Below are positions 1 to 7,096 of a stretch of 13,229 bases of DNA, one piece after another; position 1 is the stretch's first letter; every line of letters starts with the position of its first letter. The position numbers were made by a program, and so were the translations under genes. This DNA comes from an uncultured Clostridia bacterium (GTDB taxonomy: Bacteria > Bacillota > Clostridia > Lachnospirales > Bianqueaceae). The stretch lies in assembly GCA_937892735.1 (NCBI GenBank), contig CALBGL010000087.1, positions 1 to 13,229 of the forward strand, read 5' to 3'. The notes beneath the pieces are model-generated. The model ran no database searches. It was not told where the DNA came from and saw only the letters and a list, made by a program, of their open reading frames with translations.

Positions 1-735
1 TCTACGGCTGAAAATCTGCTGCGCCTGCTTCGTCCTGATATGAAGTATACCAAACTGGAAGCCCGGGTTCTCGATCTCGCCCTGGTTCTTCATATGGAAC
101 ACGGCGGCGGCAACAATTCCAGTTTTACCACTCATGTAGTGACTTCCTCTGGTACAGATACTTACTCTACGATTGCCGCGGCTCTAGCCTCTCTGAAAGG
201 ACCTAAACACGGCGGGGCTAATATTAAAGTCATGGAAATGTTCGCGGATCTGAAAGACCATGTTTCCGACTGGAAGGATGAGGACGCTATCAGAAATTAT
301 CTTCTCAAATTATTACACAAAGAAGCCTTTGATAAGAAAGGACTCATTTATGGCATGGGACATGCTGTATATTCTTTATCCGATCCTCGCGCGATCATGC
401 TGCGCTCCTTTGTAGACGATCTCGCTAAGGAAAAGGGCTTAGAAGAAGAAACTCAGCTATACCACCTTGTAGAACGGCTTGGCCCTGAAGTCATTGCGCA
501 GGAGCGTCACATTTATAAGGGGGTCAGCGCCAATGTCGATTTCTACAGCGGCCTAGTCTATTCTATGTTGGATCTTCCTTTGGAACTCTATACCCCAATG
601 TTCGCCATCGCGCGTATTGTGGGTTGGAGCGCGCATCGTCTGGAAGAATTAATCAATACCGATAAAATCATTCGTCCTGCGTATCGCAGTGTATTAGAAA
701 GCGCTCCCTACATCCCCATGAAAGAGCGCCATTGA
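1..735 (+). CDS. gltA: Citrate synthase, C-terminal part (5' end outside window)
   Basis: Citrate synthase condenses acetyl-CoA with oxaloacetate to give citrate, the entry step of the (often incomplete) TCA route that supplies 2-oxoglutarate and glutamate in anaerobes. The reading frame is open from base 1, so the gene starts upstream; 244 residues remain of a family usually about 430-450 long. The catalytic triad is visible: a His in LHMEHGGGNN (codon 100-102), a His in GPKHGGAN (208-210) and an Asp in ANVDFYSG (538-540). The segment GMGHAVYSLSDPRA (343-384) replaces the GHRVY of classical enzymes with GHAVY, a form I associate with clostridial members. It is read as the Si-type family; a 2-methylcitrate synthase cannot be excluded from the fragment. 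The next gene begins 25 bp downstream with no terminator between, so they are probably co-transcribed. Confidence 0.95.
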   Translation, partial: STAENLLRLLRPDMKYTKLEARVLDLALVLHMEHGGGNNSSFTTHVVTSSGTDTYSTIAAALASLKGPKHGGANIKVMEMFADLKDHVSDWKDEDAIRNYLLKLLHKEAFDKKGLIYGMGHAVYSLSDPRAIMLRSFVDDLAKEKGLEEETQLYHLVERLGPEVIAQERHIYKGVSANVDFYSGLVYSMLDLPLELYTPMFAIARIVGWSAHRLEELINTDKIIRPAYRSVLESAPYIPMKERH

Positions 736-760
736 TTCTATATTTTATGGAGGTCACATT

Positions 761-2989
761 ATGCAAAAATATAATATATCAGACGTTTCTTTCACCTTCC
801 AATCTTATCTTCAGCTCGATGGACAGGAAATATCCCCCCATTTCTCCTCGCCTATAAAAGAATCCCGAGGTATCGAGTCACGCCGCGCTGTTTTAAACAC
901 CGGCGAACTGATACAGACTCTTTTCCCTGTAAAAGATGGCGTCGAATTGGAAGTTTCTTTTCAAAATACGTCTGCTTCTCCGGTTCACTTGGATCGCTTT
1001 GTCCTATTCAGAACCGATGATCTGAAATTAGGTACGCTTCCCAGCACTGAGTGGTTCTTTTTCCGTCAGGGACGCATGAAGAATGAACTGCCTGCCGTAT
1101 GTCGTCTAGGCGACCTGGGAGAATGCTTTGAAGATGCCTGCACGACTCTTCGAGAAAGTGGAGAAGGAATGGAGGCCACCAGTAATGAACCTGTGCTAGT
1201 CAGTGACAGTATGACCCTTCTTAGCGGCGATGTTTCATTGTTATTGACCTTTGAAACGGGAGATCGTTTGTTCACGGAAACGATTCTGCGATTGACTCCC
1301 TCTCATGAATTTTTCAGTCTCGAATGCTCTTGTCCGGTCCATATAGATATACTGCCGGGACAACGTCTTGTGAGTGAACGTCTTCGCATTTCTACCGTCA
1401 TAGAGCCTCAAGAAGCAATCGATGCCTATGCGGATAGAAAGGCCCATCTTTATCATGCTCGTAAATCAGAACATATTCCTTCCGTATACTGCACTTGGTA
1501 TTACTATGGCTTGACCGTCAGCGAAGCTGATGTTTTAGAAAACCTAACTGCCATTCAAGATCGTCATATTCCGTTTGAAGTCTTCCAGGTGGACGAAGGA
1601 TGGGAACGCTGCCTCGGAGATTGGCAGCCTAATGAACGCTTTCCTTCCGGAATGCGCTCCATCGCTCAACAAATTAAAGAAACCGGCATGGTTCCCGGCA
1701 TATGGACCAGTCCTTTTATCGCGCACGAAAAAGCGCCTGTAACGGCTCAACATCCAGATTGGTTCCTGAAGCATCCAGACGGTTCCTGGTGTCTTTTCCC
1801 CATGAATGACACCGTGTATCGGGTGCTGGACATTACGCATCCAGACGCTGTGGAATGGGCGGCTTCTCTTTATACGCAACTTCGTGAATATGGATATCGT
1901 TATCACAAATTGGATTTCACCCGTGCGGCGATTCTATATGAGGATGCTCCCCGTTTTCGATCCGATATGCCCCTGGTGCAGGCATATCGCCAGGCCATCC
2001 TGCGTATTCGGGAAGAAATGGGGCCAGATGCATACTTTCTTATGTGTGGCGGTCTGTACGATCCTCTGATCGGTATTGTAGATGCTCAGCGTACCGGATC
2101 TGATGTCTTGAGCATGTGGAGCGCCAAAATCGGAGGCGGCGGCGGAAAAACGGCTCCTTTCACGATCAAGCAAAACTTGCTGCGATATTGGATGCGCCCC
2201 TGGTGGGATGCCGATCCGGATGCATTGATGATTCGCCGGCAGAATACGCCGTCTCGAAATCTGAATCTCACGCTGGGCCTCTTAAACGACGACGAAGCGC
2301 GCACTTCCGTGCTGAATCAGTTCATGGGAGCCGGCTTAGCCTGCTCCACAGAGCCCATGCGGCAGATCGAAGATGATCGTCTTTGGATGCTGCGTCATGT
2401 CCTTCCTGTATATCCTGGTATTCCCCATCCGCGGGATTTTCTATCAGGCAGCCGTTATCCCGCCTGTATAGATCTGGCGTATCCCGACTATCATATGATC
2501 TGCCAGATTAACTGGTCTGATACCGAGTCCGTTCCCTGCACTCTGCGCCTAAACCACGATCTTCTGGGTGACTTTGCCAACCTTTCTGACACTTTCACAG
2601 TCTGCGACTTCTGGGGGCAGTCCTATCAGGAACATATTCCCAGAGATGCCGAGGTCACCTTAGGAACCATTCCCCCTCATGGAACGGCGCTCCTGAAGAT
2701 TCTTCCACAACATACCGCTCCTGCTGTATTGACTAGCACCGGACATTTCTCTATGGGTGCAGAATTTTCCTGTCTGAAGATCGAAGAAGATACGCTGATC
2801 TTGGATATGGATTGGAAATTTCCCTGTCCTGTTCGCTATGGCATCCGATTGCCCCAAGGCTATCATCCCGCCTCCTTACCCGCAGGAACCAATATCTTTG
2901 GAAACCTCTTAGAAGTCTATCTGGAACAATGGGGACACTACCGTTTCCAGATTCCTCTCAAAAAAAACATAGGAGCTGAATCAAAATGA
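761..2989 (+). CDS. Alpha-galactosidase, glycoside hydrolase family 36
   Basis: A retaining glycosidase of clan GH-D that removes terminal alpha-1,6-linked galactose from melibiose, raffinose-type sugars or galactomannan side chains. The 742 residues form an N-terminal beta-sandwich (about 1-225), a TIM barrel (about 240-560) and a C-terminal beta domain. Visible active-site motifs are FQVDEGW (275-281), the probable nucleophile Asp385 in YHKLDF and the probable acid/base Asp448 in RTGSDV. The KLDF style resembles the Thermotoga TmGalA branch rather than the KWDMN branch. There is no signal peptide, so it is cytoplasmic and would act on imported oligosaccharides. The start is set by GGAGG at 749-753, 7 nt before the ATG. 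No sugar transporter or regulator is adjacent. The exact substrate (galactoside versus another alpha-hexoside) is not fixed by sequence. Confidence 0.9.
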   Translation: MQKYNISDVSFTFQSYLQLDGQEISPHFSSPIKESRGIESRRAVLNTGELIQTLFPVKDGVELEVSFQNTSASPVHLDRFVLFRTDDLKLGTLPSTEWFFFRQGRMKNELPAVCRLGDLGECFEDACTTLRESGEGMEATSNEPVLVSDSMTLLSGDVSLLLTFETGDRLFTETILRLTPSHEFFSLECSCPVHIDILPGQRLVSERLRISTVIEPQEAIDAYADRKAHLYHARKSEHIPSVYCTWYYYGLTVSEADVLENLTAIQDRHIPFEVFQVDEGWERCLGDWQPNERFPSGMRSIAQQIKETGMVPGIWTSPFIAHEKAPVTAQHPDWFLKHPDGSWCLFPMNDTVYRVLDITHPDAVEWAASLYTQLREYGYRYHKLDFTRAAILYEDAPRFRSDMPLVQAYRQAILRIREEMGPDAYFLMCGGLYDPLIGIVDAQRTGSDVLSMWSAKIGGGGGKTAPFTIKQNLLRYWMRPWWDADPDALMIRRQNTPSRNLNLTLGLLNDDEARTSVLNQFMGAGLACSTEPMRQIEDDRLWMLRHVLPVYPGIPHPRDFLSGSRYPACIDLAYPDYHMICQINWSDTESVPCTLRLNHDLLGDFANLSDTFTVCDFWGQSYQEHIPRDAEVTLGTIPPHGTALLKILPQHTAPAVLTSTGHFSMGAEFSCLKIEEDTLILDMDWKFPCPVRYGIRLPQGYHPASLPAGTNIFGNLLEVYLEQWGHYRFQIPLKKNIGAESK

Positions 2990-3807
2990 CCGAAACCAAA
3001 ACTGCTCGTTCCTTTGCTAATCCTGTATTACAGAAATTACAAAATGTGATCCGTCAGGAGGCTTCCAGTACGACTGCGACGTATAGCGGCATCGCTGCCA
3101 AGACCGCATTCTTTCTGGTAATGGCTGTAATCGGCGCGGCCCTTTTCATCTGTCTGCATCCCATCTGGATCGCCAGTGGAAACACACTCGATGTCTCTGT
3201 AGAAGGAGTGATGGTACAAATTGCCGTAGCCGAATTGATCATAGCGGGAGTCTCTCTGCTTATACTGTTCATTTCCCCTTTTATTGCTCTCTTTAATCAT
3301 CGTCTTCTCGCTGTTGTCGGCACGCTCTATTGTCTCTGCGAAGGATATCTCATCTCCTGGACCTCCGTCTTTCTCACACCAGATATGCAGTGGGTTCCCT
3401 GGTGTGCGCTAGCGCTCACGATTCTGATCGCAGCTGTTATGCTGCTCTTATATATGACCGGTGTTGCCCGCGTCGGACATCGTTTTCGCTCTTTCCTCAT
3501 GGCTGTGATTCTGACCTCTATTTTCGGCAGTCTCATGGTCTATGTTGGAACCTGGATTCCCGGCGTACGAGATATACTGCTGCCTATCGTGCAAGATCCT
3601 CTTGTAGGATTCATTATGTCCATTGCTTTCGTGATCATCGCATCGCTGTTTCTTCTTTCCGACTTCAACATGGTACAGACTACCGTAGAAGAAGGGCTTC
3701 CTAAAGAATATGAGTGGACTGCCGCTTACGGCCTTGCTTATTCTCTGATCTGGCTCTATTTGAAGGTACTGGATCTGCTTTTACGAGTCAATTCCAAAAA
3801 GAACTAA
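2986..3807 (+). CDS. Bax inhibitor-1/YccA family membrane protein
   Basis: A 273-residue integral membrane protein of the Bax inhibitor-1/YccA superfamily, the long bacterial type I associate with Pfam BaxI_1. Family hallmarks are the N-terminal NPVLQKL (12-18) before TYSGIAAKTAFF, and the C-terminal run SDFNMVQ, EGLPKEYEW, AYGLAYSLIWLYLKVLDLLL (225-267). Seven hydrophobic segments can be placed at about 37-57, 73-100, 103-126, 137-157, 168-190, 203-225 and 243-266, with Asp226 after helix 6. Eukaryotic and Bacillus relatives are pH-sensitive calcium leak channels; the role of this bacterial type is not established. The start ATG overlaps the galactosidase stop (ATGA, 2986-2989), and an AGGAGC site at 2971-2976 lies inside the upstream gene, so translation is probably coupled. 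A strong hairpin follows the stop. Confidence 0.88.
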   Translation: MTETKTARSFANPVLQKLQNVIRQEASSTTATYSGIAAKTAFFLVMAVIGAALFICLHPIWIASGNTLDVSVEGVMVQIAVAELIIAGVSLLILFISPFIALFNHRLLAVVGTLYCLCEGYLISWTSVFLTPDMQWVPWCALALTILIAAVMLLLYMTGVARVGHRFRSFLMAVILTSIFGSLMVYVGTWIPGVRDILLPIVQDPLVGFIMSIAFVIIASLFLLSDFNMVQTTVEEGLPKEYEWTAAYGLAYSLIWLYLKVLDLLLRVNSKKN

Positions 3808-3813
3808 TTACGT

Positions 3814-3862
3814 ATAAAGGGACGTGCCCGCAAACTTATTGTTTGCGGGCACGTCCCTTTAT
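3814..3862. terminator. Perfect 22-bp hairpin between convergent genes, probable bidirectional terminator
   Basis: Bases 3814-3835 pair without mismatch with 3841-3862 around a 5-nt loop TTATT. The stem has AAA on its left foot and TTT on its right foot around a GC-rich core (GGGACGTGCCCGC), so each strand shows the A-stem-T layout. It lies 6 bp after the stop of the Bax-inhibitor-like gene and about 100 bp past the stop of the convergent ABC exporter gene. The T tract after the stem is short and mixed (TTTATTATA on plus, TTTATACG on minus), so termination strength is uncertain. It may also be part of a mobile or repeated palindrome. Confidence 0.7.
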
Positions 3863-3886
3863 TATACCACAACGAGATAGCCGTCG

Positions 3887-3962
3887 GAGTTTGACGCCCC
3901 ATGGCGGCAAACTCGGGGCGTGGCGCAATCTTTGCAGGGATAGAAAGCTGCCAAGCCACGCC
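3887..3962. other. Tandem hairpins with competing pairings in the convergent intergenic region
   Basis: The rest of the 157-bp gap between stop codons contains no gene but clear structure. Hairpin 1 is 3887-3914: GAGTTTGACGCC pairs with GGCGGCAAACTC over 12 positions with one mismatch and a CCAT loop. Hairpin 2 is 3917-3962: GGCGTGGC (3917-3924) pairs with GCCACGCC (3955-3962), with an inner imperfect stem 3931-3937/3948-3954. A third pairing, ACGCCCC (3894-3900) with GGGGCGT (3915-3921), would compete with both. No T tract follows either hairpin. It could be a structured 3' untranslated region of the ABC exporter transcript, a non-coding RNA, or the inside of a small repeat element. Confidence 0.55.
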
Positions 3963-3964
3963 TA

Positions 3965-5728
3965 TTATACGCGAAATTGATATTGATACAAAGACGCGTA
4001 TAGACCCTGCTTCTCCAGGAGCTCATCATGCGTTCCCCGTTCCTCAACGCCATCTCTTGTCAGCACAATAATCTCGTCTGCATTTTTGATGGTTGAAAGA
4101 CGATGCGCCACTACAATACAGGTTCTGCCCTTCGATAATTCTTCCAAGGATTCCTGAATCAACATTTCGGTGGCGTTATCCAACGCAGAAGTCGCCTCGT
4201 CCAGAATGAGAATCGCAGGATCTTTGAGAAATACACGAGCTATCGAGATCCGTTGTTTCTGTCCTCCTGAAAGTTTAACCCCTCGCTCTCCCACCTGGGT
4301 ATCATATCCATTCTCCATGGTAAGGATATATTCATGGATATTGGCTTTCTTTGCGGCCTCTATAATCTCCTCGTCCGTGGCGTCTAGTTTTCCATACGCG
4401 ATATTTTCCCGGATCGTCCCATTGAACAAAAAGACGTCCTGCGCTACCATGCCAATATTACGCCGCAGATCATAGCGTGACATGTCTCGAATATTCATGC
4501 CATCAATCGTGATTTTTCCCTCATTCAATTCATAGAACCTGGGAATCAAATGACAAAGCGTGGTTTTGCCCGCCCCGGAAGGGCCTACCAACGCCACGGT
4601 CTTGCCCTGATCGATTTGTAAACTCATGTTTTGAATCACACGGCTTTCCTGATCGGCGTCATCGGAATTTTGATACCGAAATCCCACATGATCAAAACAG
4701 ATATTGCCTTCCAGCGTATCCACCGGCAACGGATTCTCCGGCTCGCTCTCCTCCGCCACCCGCATGATCTCCTGAAAACGCACAAAACCTGTGAGTCCGT
4801 TCTGGATTTGTTCAAAAATGTTGACCAGTCGCTGAATCGGCTTCAAAAACATGCTGATATAGAGTAAATATGCCGCAAACTCACCCGTATCGATCCATCC
4901 GTAGAAGAAGAATAGTCCACCAGCCACTAGAACCACTAGATACAGCAAATCCTGAAGGAGTCCCATACCGGAAAAAAACTTCCCCATGACTTTATAAGAC
5001 TTCCCTCTGGCCCGTTTATAGCGTTCATTGGCCACGTCAAACTTTTCATTCTCATACTGCTCTGTCGTATACGCCTTTGAGACACGAATCCCCGCGATCG
5101 CGGTCTCCACATTCGCGTTGACTTCCGCGATCTCTTCTCTGGCTTTACGCGACGTATCCTGCAACTCCTTGCGCAGAATAACCGCGAATATCACAATCAA
5201 CGGGATGAAAACAAAAATAATACAGGTCAACCATAGATTGATTCCCGACAGCATGATGAATGAGCCGATCAGCATGACAATCGAGAGAAACAGATCTTCC
5301 GGCCCATGATGCGCAAGCTCCGAGATATCCATCAGATCATTGATCATCCTGGACATGATTGTTCCGGTCTTCGTTTCATCAAAATAAGAGAATGGCAGCC
5401 TTTGCAGATGCCGGAACATGTCTCTGCGCATGTCTCCCTGAATCCGCACTCCCACCACATGCCCCCAATACTGTATGAAATAATTGAGTCCTGCCTTCAG
5501 GATATAAATCCCCAGAAGAACCGCTGCCCAGATCAGAAGCATCCGCAGATTTTGATTCGGAACATAGTCATTGATAATGTCCTTCGCGATCATCGGATAA
5601 AACAGATCGCATAACGCCACAATAAACGCGCAGAACATATCCGTAAAAAACAAGACCCGATGCGGCTTATAGTATGACGCAAATTCTTTTAGAAAATGGA
5701 ATCCTTCTTTCTTTTGTTCTTTTCTCAT
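3965..5728 (-). CDS. ABC exporter, fused membrane and ATPase domains
   Basis: A 587-residue half-transporter of the multidrug/lipid exporter type (MsbA, Sav1866-like), working as a dimer in the cytoplasmic membrane. The six-helix membrane domain covers about 25-310. The ATPase domain follows with Walker A GPSGAGKTT (382-390), Q-loop Gln430, signature LSGGQ (486-490), Walker B ILILD with Glu511, D-loop SALD (514-517) and H-loop His542; all catalytic residues are intact. The substrate cannot be read from sequence, and there is no N-terminal peptidase domain of the bacteriocin-exporter type. The ATG overlaps the stop of the transglutaminase-like gene (ATGA), and an in-frame TGA three codons upstream rules out a longer start. 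It is the last gene of the minus-strand cluster. A single half-transporter gene suggests a homodimer. Its stop codon lies within a CGTATAA motif. Confidence 0.95.
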   Translation of the reverse strand: MRKEQKKEGFHFLKEFASYYKPHRVLFFTDMFCAFIVALCDLFYPMIAKDIINDYVPNQNLRMLLIWAAVLLGIYILKAGLNYFIQYWGHVVGVRIQGDMRRDMFRHLQRLPFSYFDETKTGTIMSRMINDLMDISELAHHGPEDLFLSIVMLIGSFIMLSGINLWLTCIIFVFIPLIVIFAVILRKELQDTSRKAREEIAEVNANVETAIAGIRVSKAYTTEQYENEKFDVANERYKRARGKSYKVMGKFFSGMGLLQDLLYLVVLVAGGLFFFYGWIDTGEFAAYLLYISMFLKPIQRLVNIFEQIQNGLTGFVRFQEIMRVAEESEPENPLPVDTLEGNICFDHVGFRYQNSDDADQESRVIQNMSLQIDQGKTVALVGPSGAGKTTLCHLIPRFYELNEGKITIDGMNIRDMSRYDLRRNIGMVAQDVFLFNGTIRENIAYGKLDATDEEIIEAAKKANIHEYILTMENGYDTQVGERGVKLSGGQKQRISIARVFLKDPAILILDEATSALDNATEMLIQESLEELSKGRTCIVVAHRLSTIKNADEIIVLTRDGVEERGTHDELLEKQGLYASLYQYQFRV

Positions 5729-7086
5729 AACTCCTCAATTCCGATCAAAGTCTCTTCTGTTTCAAACTCATTACCCATCAGACCATGATCCTCGTATTCT
5801 GCCTCTCCGCACTGATTGTCGTATGGATCGTAGCGCACCTGATATTTGGGAGGATCGAATTCCTGCTGAAATTCAGAATTGATCACCGCGCGGAATGGAT
5901 CCAGGTTGCCGAAATAATGATTCCATTTCTGAATATTGCCAGCACGATACGCGCTTCCTCCATAAGAACAATCCGCATACAACCATCCATAAGGGGCAAT
6001 ATAGAACTGCGCCCAATCATGCATCCCCATATCGAATGGTCCCGCGCACAAGCCGGACTGCCACTTTGCCGGAATTCCCGCCGCTCTGCACAGCGTAATA
6101 AAAAGAAGCGCCTGTACTCCGCAATCCCCTTTCAGGTTCTTGGCCGCGTATTCCGGAATATTTTCCAATGTGAAATACGCTCGCATAAAAGTATACTTCA
6201 CTTTCGTAGTGACAAAATCATAAAATGCCCTGGCCTTCTTGAACGGATTCGTCTCCTGCCCCGCCAGTTCTTTTACAAGCTCCCGGATATAAGGTGTAAA
6301 CAGAATATGGGGTTCTTGCTCCTGTGTATCAAAATCCGGCTGAAGCGCTCGCACTCTCTCCTCATCTATCGGTACATAGGGCATCCGGCTAACAAACTCG
6401 TATTCCGCTTCAAAAGCATGGTTTTCTGTAGGTGCCTCCTCGAAGTAAATCGTCCGGCTGGGCGAATCTTCCGGCGCAATATAAGCAGGTTCCGGACTGA
6501 CCCGAAGAATCTTCACTTCAGACATCTGCTGTGCCAGGACCGGCGCCGGCAAATGCACTCGCAGCTTCTCGCCGGGACGGAAATACTCATCCTTTACACG
6601 CAGACTCGCGCGATACCGAATCCGGTAGGCGACTTCTCCCTGTTCCCGCATTTTCTTGCGTGTCGCCTCCAGAATCTCTTCTTCTTTTTGATCTTCTTCC
6701 ATATTCTCCTGATTCTTCCACTTTTTACGCAGCTCTGGTTTAGTAGCCATCAACGTGCGGAAGAAGCGACGATGAAAATAGATCTGACCATCCACATAGT
6801 GCCAATCAGCTGTCCCCTCATCCATATAAAACTGCAGCTCTGACGGATCAAATTCTGTCAATTCTTCGCTCATGAGCTTCACCGCATCCTCCCAGGAATA
6901 GGTATATTCTCGGCGAAGCAACTGTATTATATCTTTCTCGATCAGGAGTCTCTGACGCATAGCCTCCGGCAATTCCCTCTCCAAACGTTTATCGATCAGC
7001 CGCAATGCGCCGTCCCAATCCCCATGATCTCGCATCATCCGGATATCATCCGGCAGACAAATCTTTAAATATTTCCAATCGTACAT
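5725..7086 (-). CDS. Transglutaminase-like cysteine protein
   Basis: A 453-residue protein with a transglutaminase-like (papain-fold) domain at about 260-385. The Cys-His-Asp triad is visible: Cys322 in LKGDCGVQALLF, His356 in GMHDWAQFYI and Asp372 in YADCSYGG. Before it, residues about 150-240 look like the beta-rich domain often found in bacterial members (YRIRYRASLRV, LPAPV). The first 145 residues are helical and highly charged and I do not recognise them. There is no signal peptide or membrane helix, so it is probably cytoplasmic. Bacterial relatives act as proteases, amidases or cross-linkers; the reaction here is unknown. A strong AAGGAGGG site (7091-7098), 4 nt before the ATG, overlaps the stop of the upstream peptidase gene (gap 10 bp). 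Its own stop overlaps the ABC exporter start, suggesting a shared task. Confidence 0.88.
   Translation of the reverse strand: MYDWKYLKICLPDDIRMMRDHGDWDGALRLIDKRLERELPEAMRQRLLIEKDIIQLLRREYTYSWEDAVKLMSEELTEFDPSELQFYMDEGTADWHYVDGQIYFHRRFFRTLMATKPELRKKWKNQENMEEDQKEEEILEATRKKMREQGEVAYRIRYRASLRVKDEYFRPGEKLRVHLPAPVLAQQMSEVKILRVSPEPAYIAPEDSPSRTIYFEEAPTENHAFEAEYEFVSRMPYVPIDEERVRALQPDFDTQEQEPHILFTPYIRELVKELAGQETNPFKKARAFYDFVTTKVKYTFMRAYFTLENIPEYAAKNLKGDCGVQALLFITLCRAAGIPAKWQSGLCAGPFDMGMHDWAQFYIAPYGWLYADCSYGGSAYRAGNIQKWNHYFGNLDPFRAVINSEFQQEFDPPKYQVRYDPYDNQCGEAEYEDHGLMGNEFETEETLIGIEEL
5731..5736 (-). promoter_or_regulatory. Ribosome binding site of the ABC exporter with very short spacing
   Basis: On the minus strand GAGGAG ends only 2 nt before the exporter ATG and sits inside the last codons of the upstream transglutaminase-like gene. 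That spacing is shorter than the usual 5-9 nt, and the start overlaps the upstream stop. The layout favours translational coupling, meaning re-initiation by ribosomes finishing the upstream gene. Confidence 0.6.
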
Positions 7087-7096
7087 ATTGCCCTCC

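Noticed and set aside
2960..2967. Run of eight A near the end of the alpha-galactosidase gene as a frameshift site
   Set aside because: The downstream gene has its own AGGAGC ribosome site and an ATGA overlap, so no frameshift is needed, and both proteins look complete.
3861..3877. Extended -10-like TGTGGTATAAT on the minus strand before the large hairpin
   Set aside because: There is no matching -35 box 17 bp upstream, and transcription would start inside the hairpin itself. It is more likely part of the repeated GTATAA motif.
3887..3921. H-type pseudoknot (GAGTTTG/CAAACTC crossing ACGCCCC/GGGGCGT)
   Set aside because: Both connecting loops would be zero nucleotides, which is sterically unlikely. 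A simple 12-position hairpin with a CCAT loop explains the first pairing, leaving the second only as a competing fold.
5785..6843. 352-codon plus-strand open frame
   Set aside because: It lies entirely antisense to the transglutaminase-like gene, has no ribosome site and no recognisable domain, and is rich in Arg, Ile and His as expected for a shadow frame.
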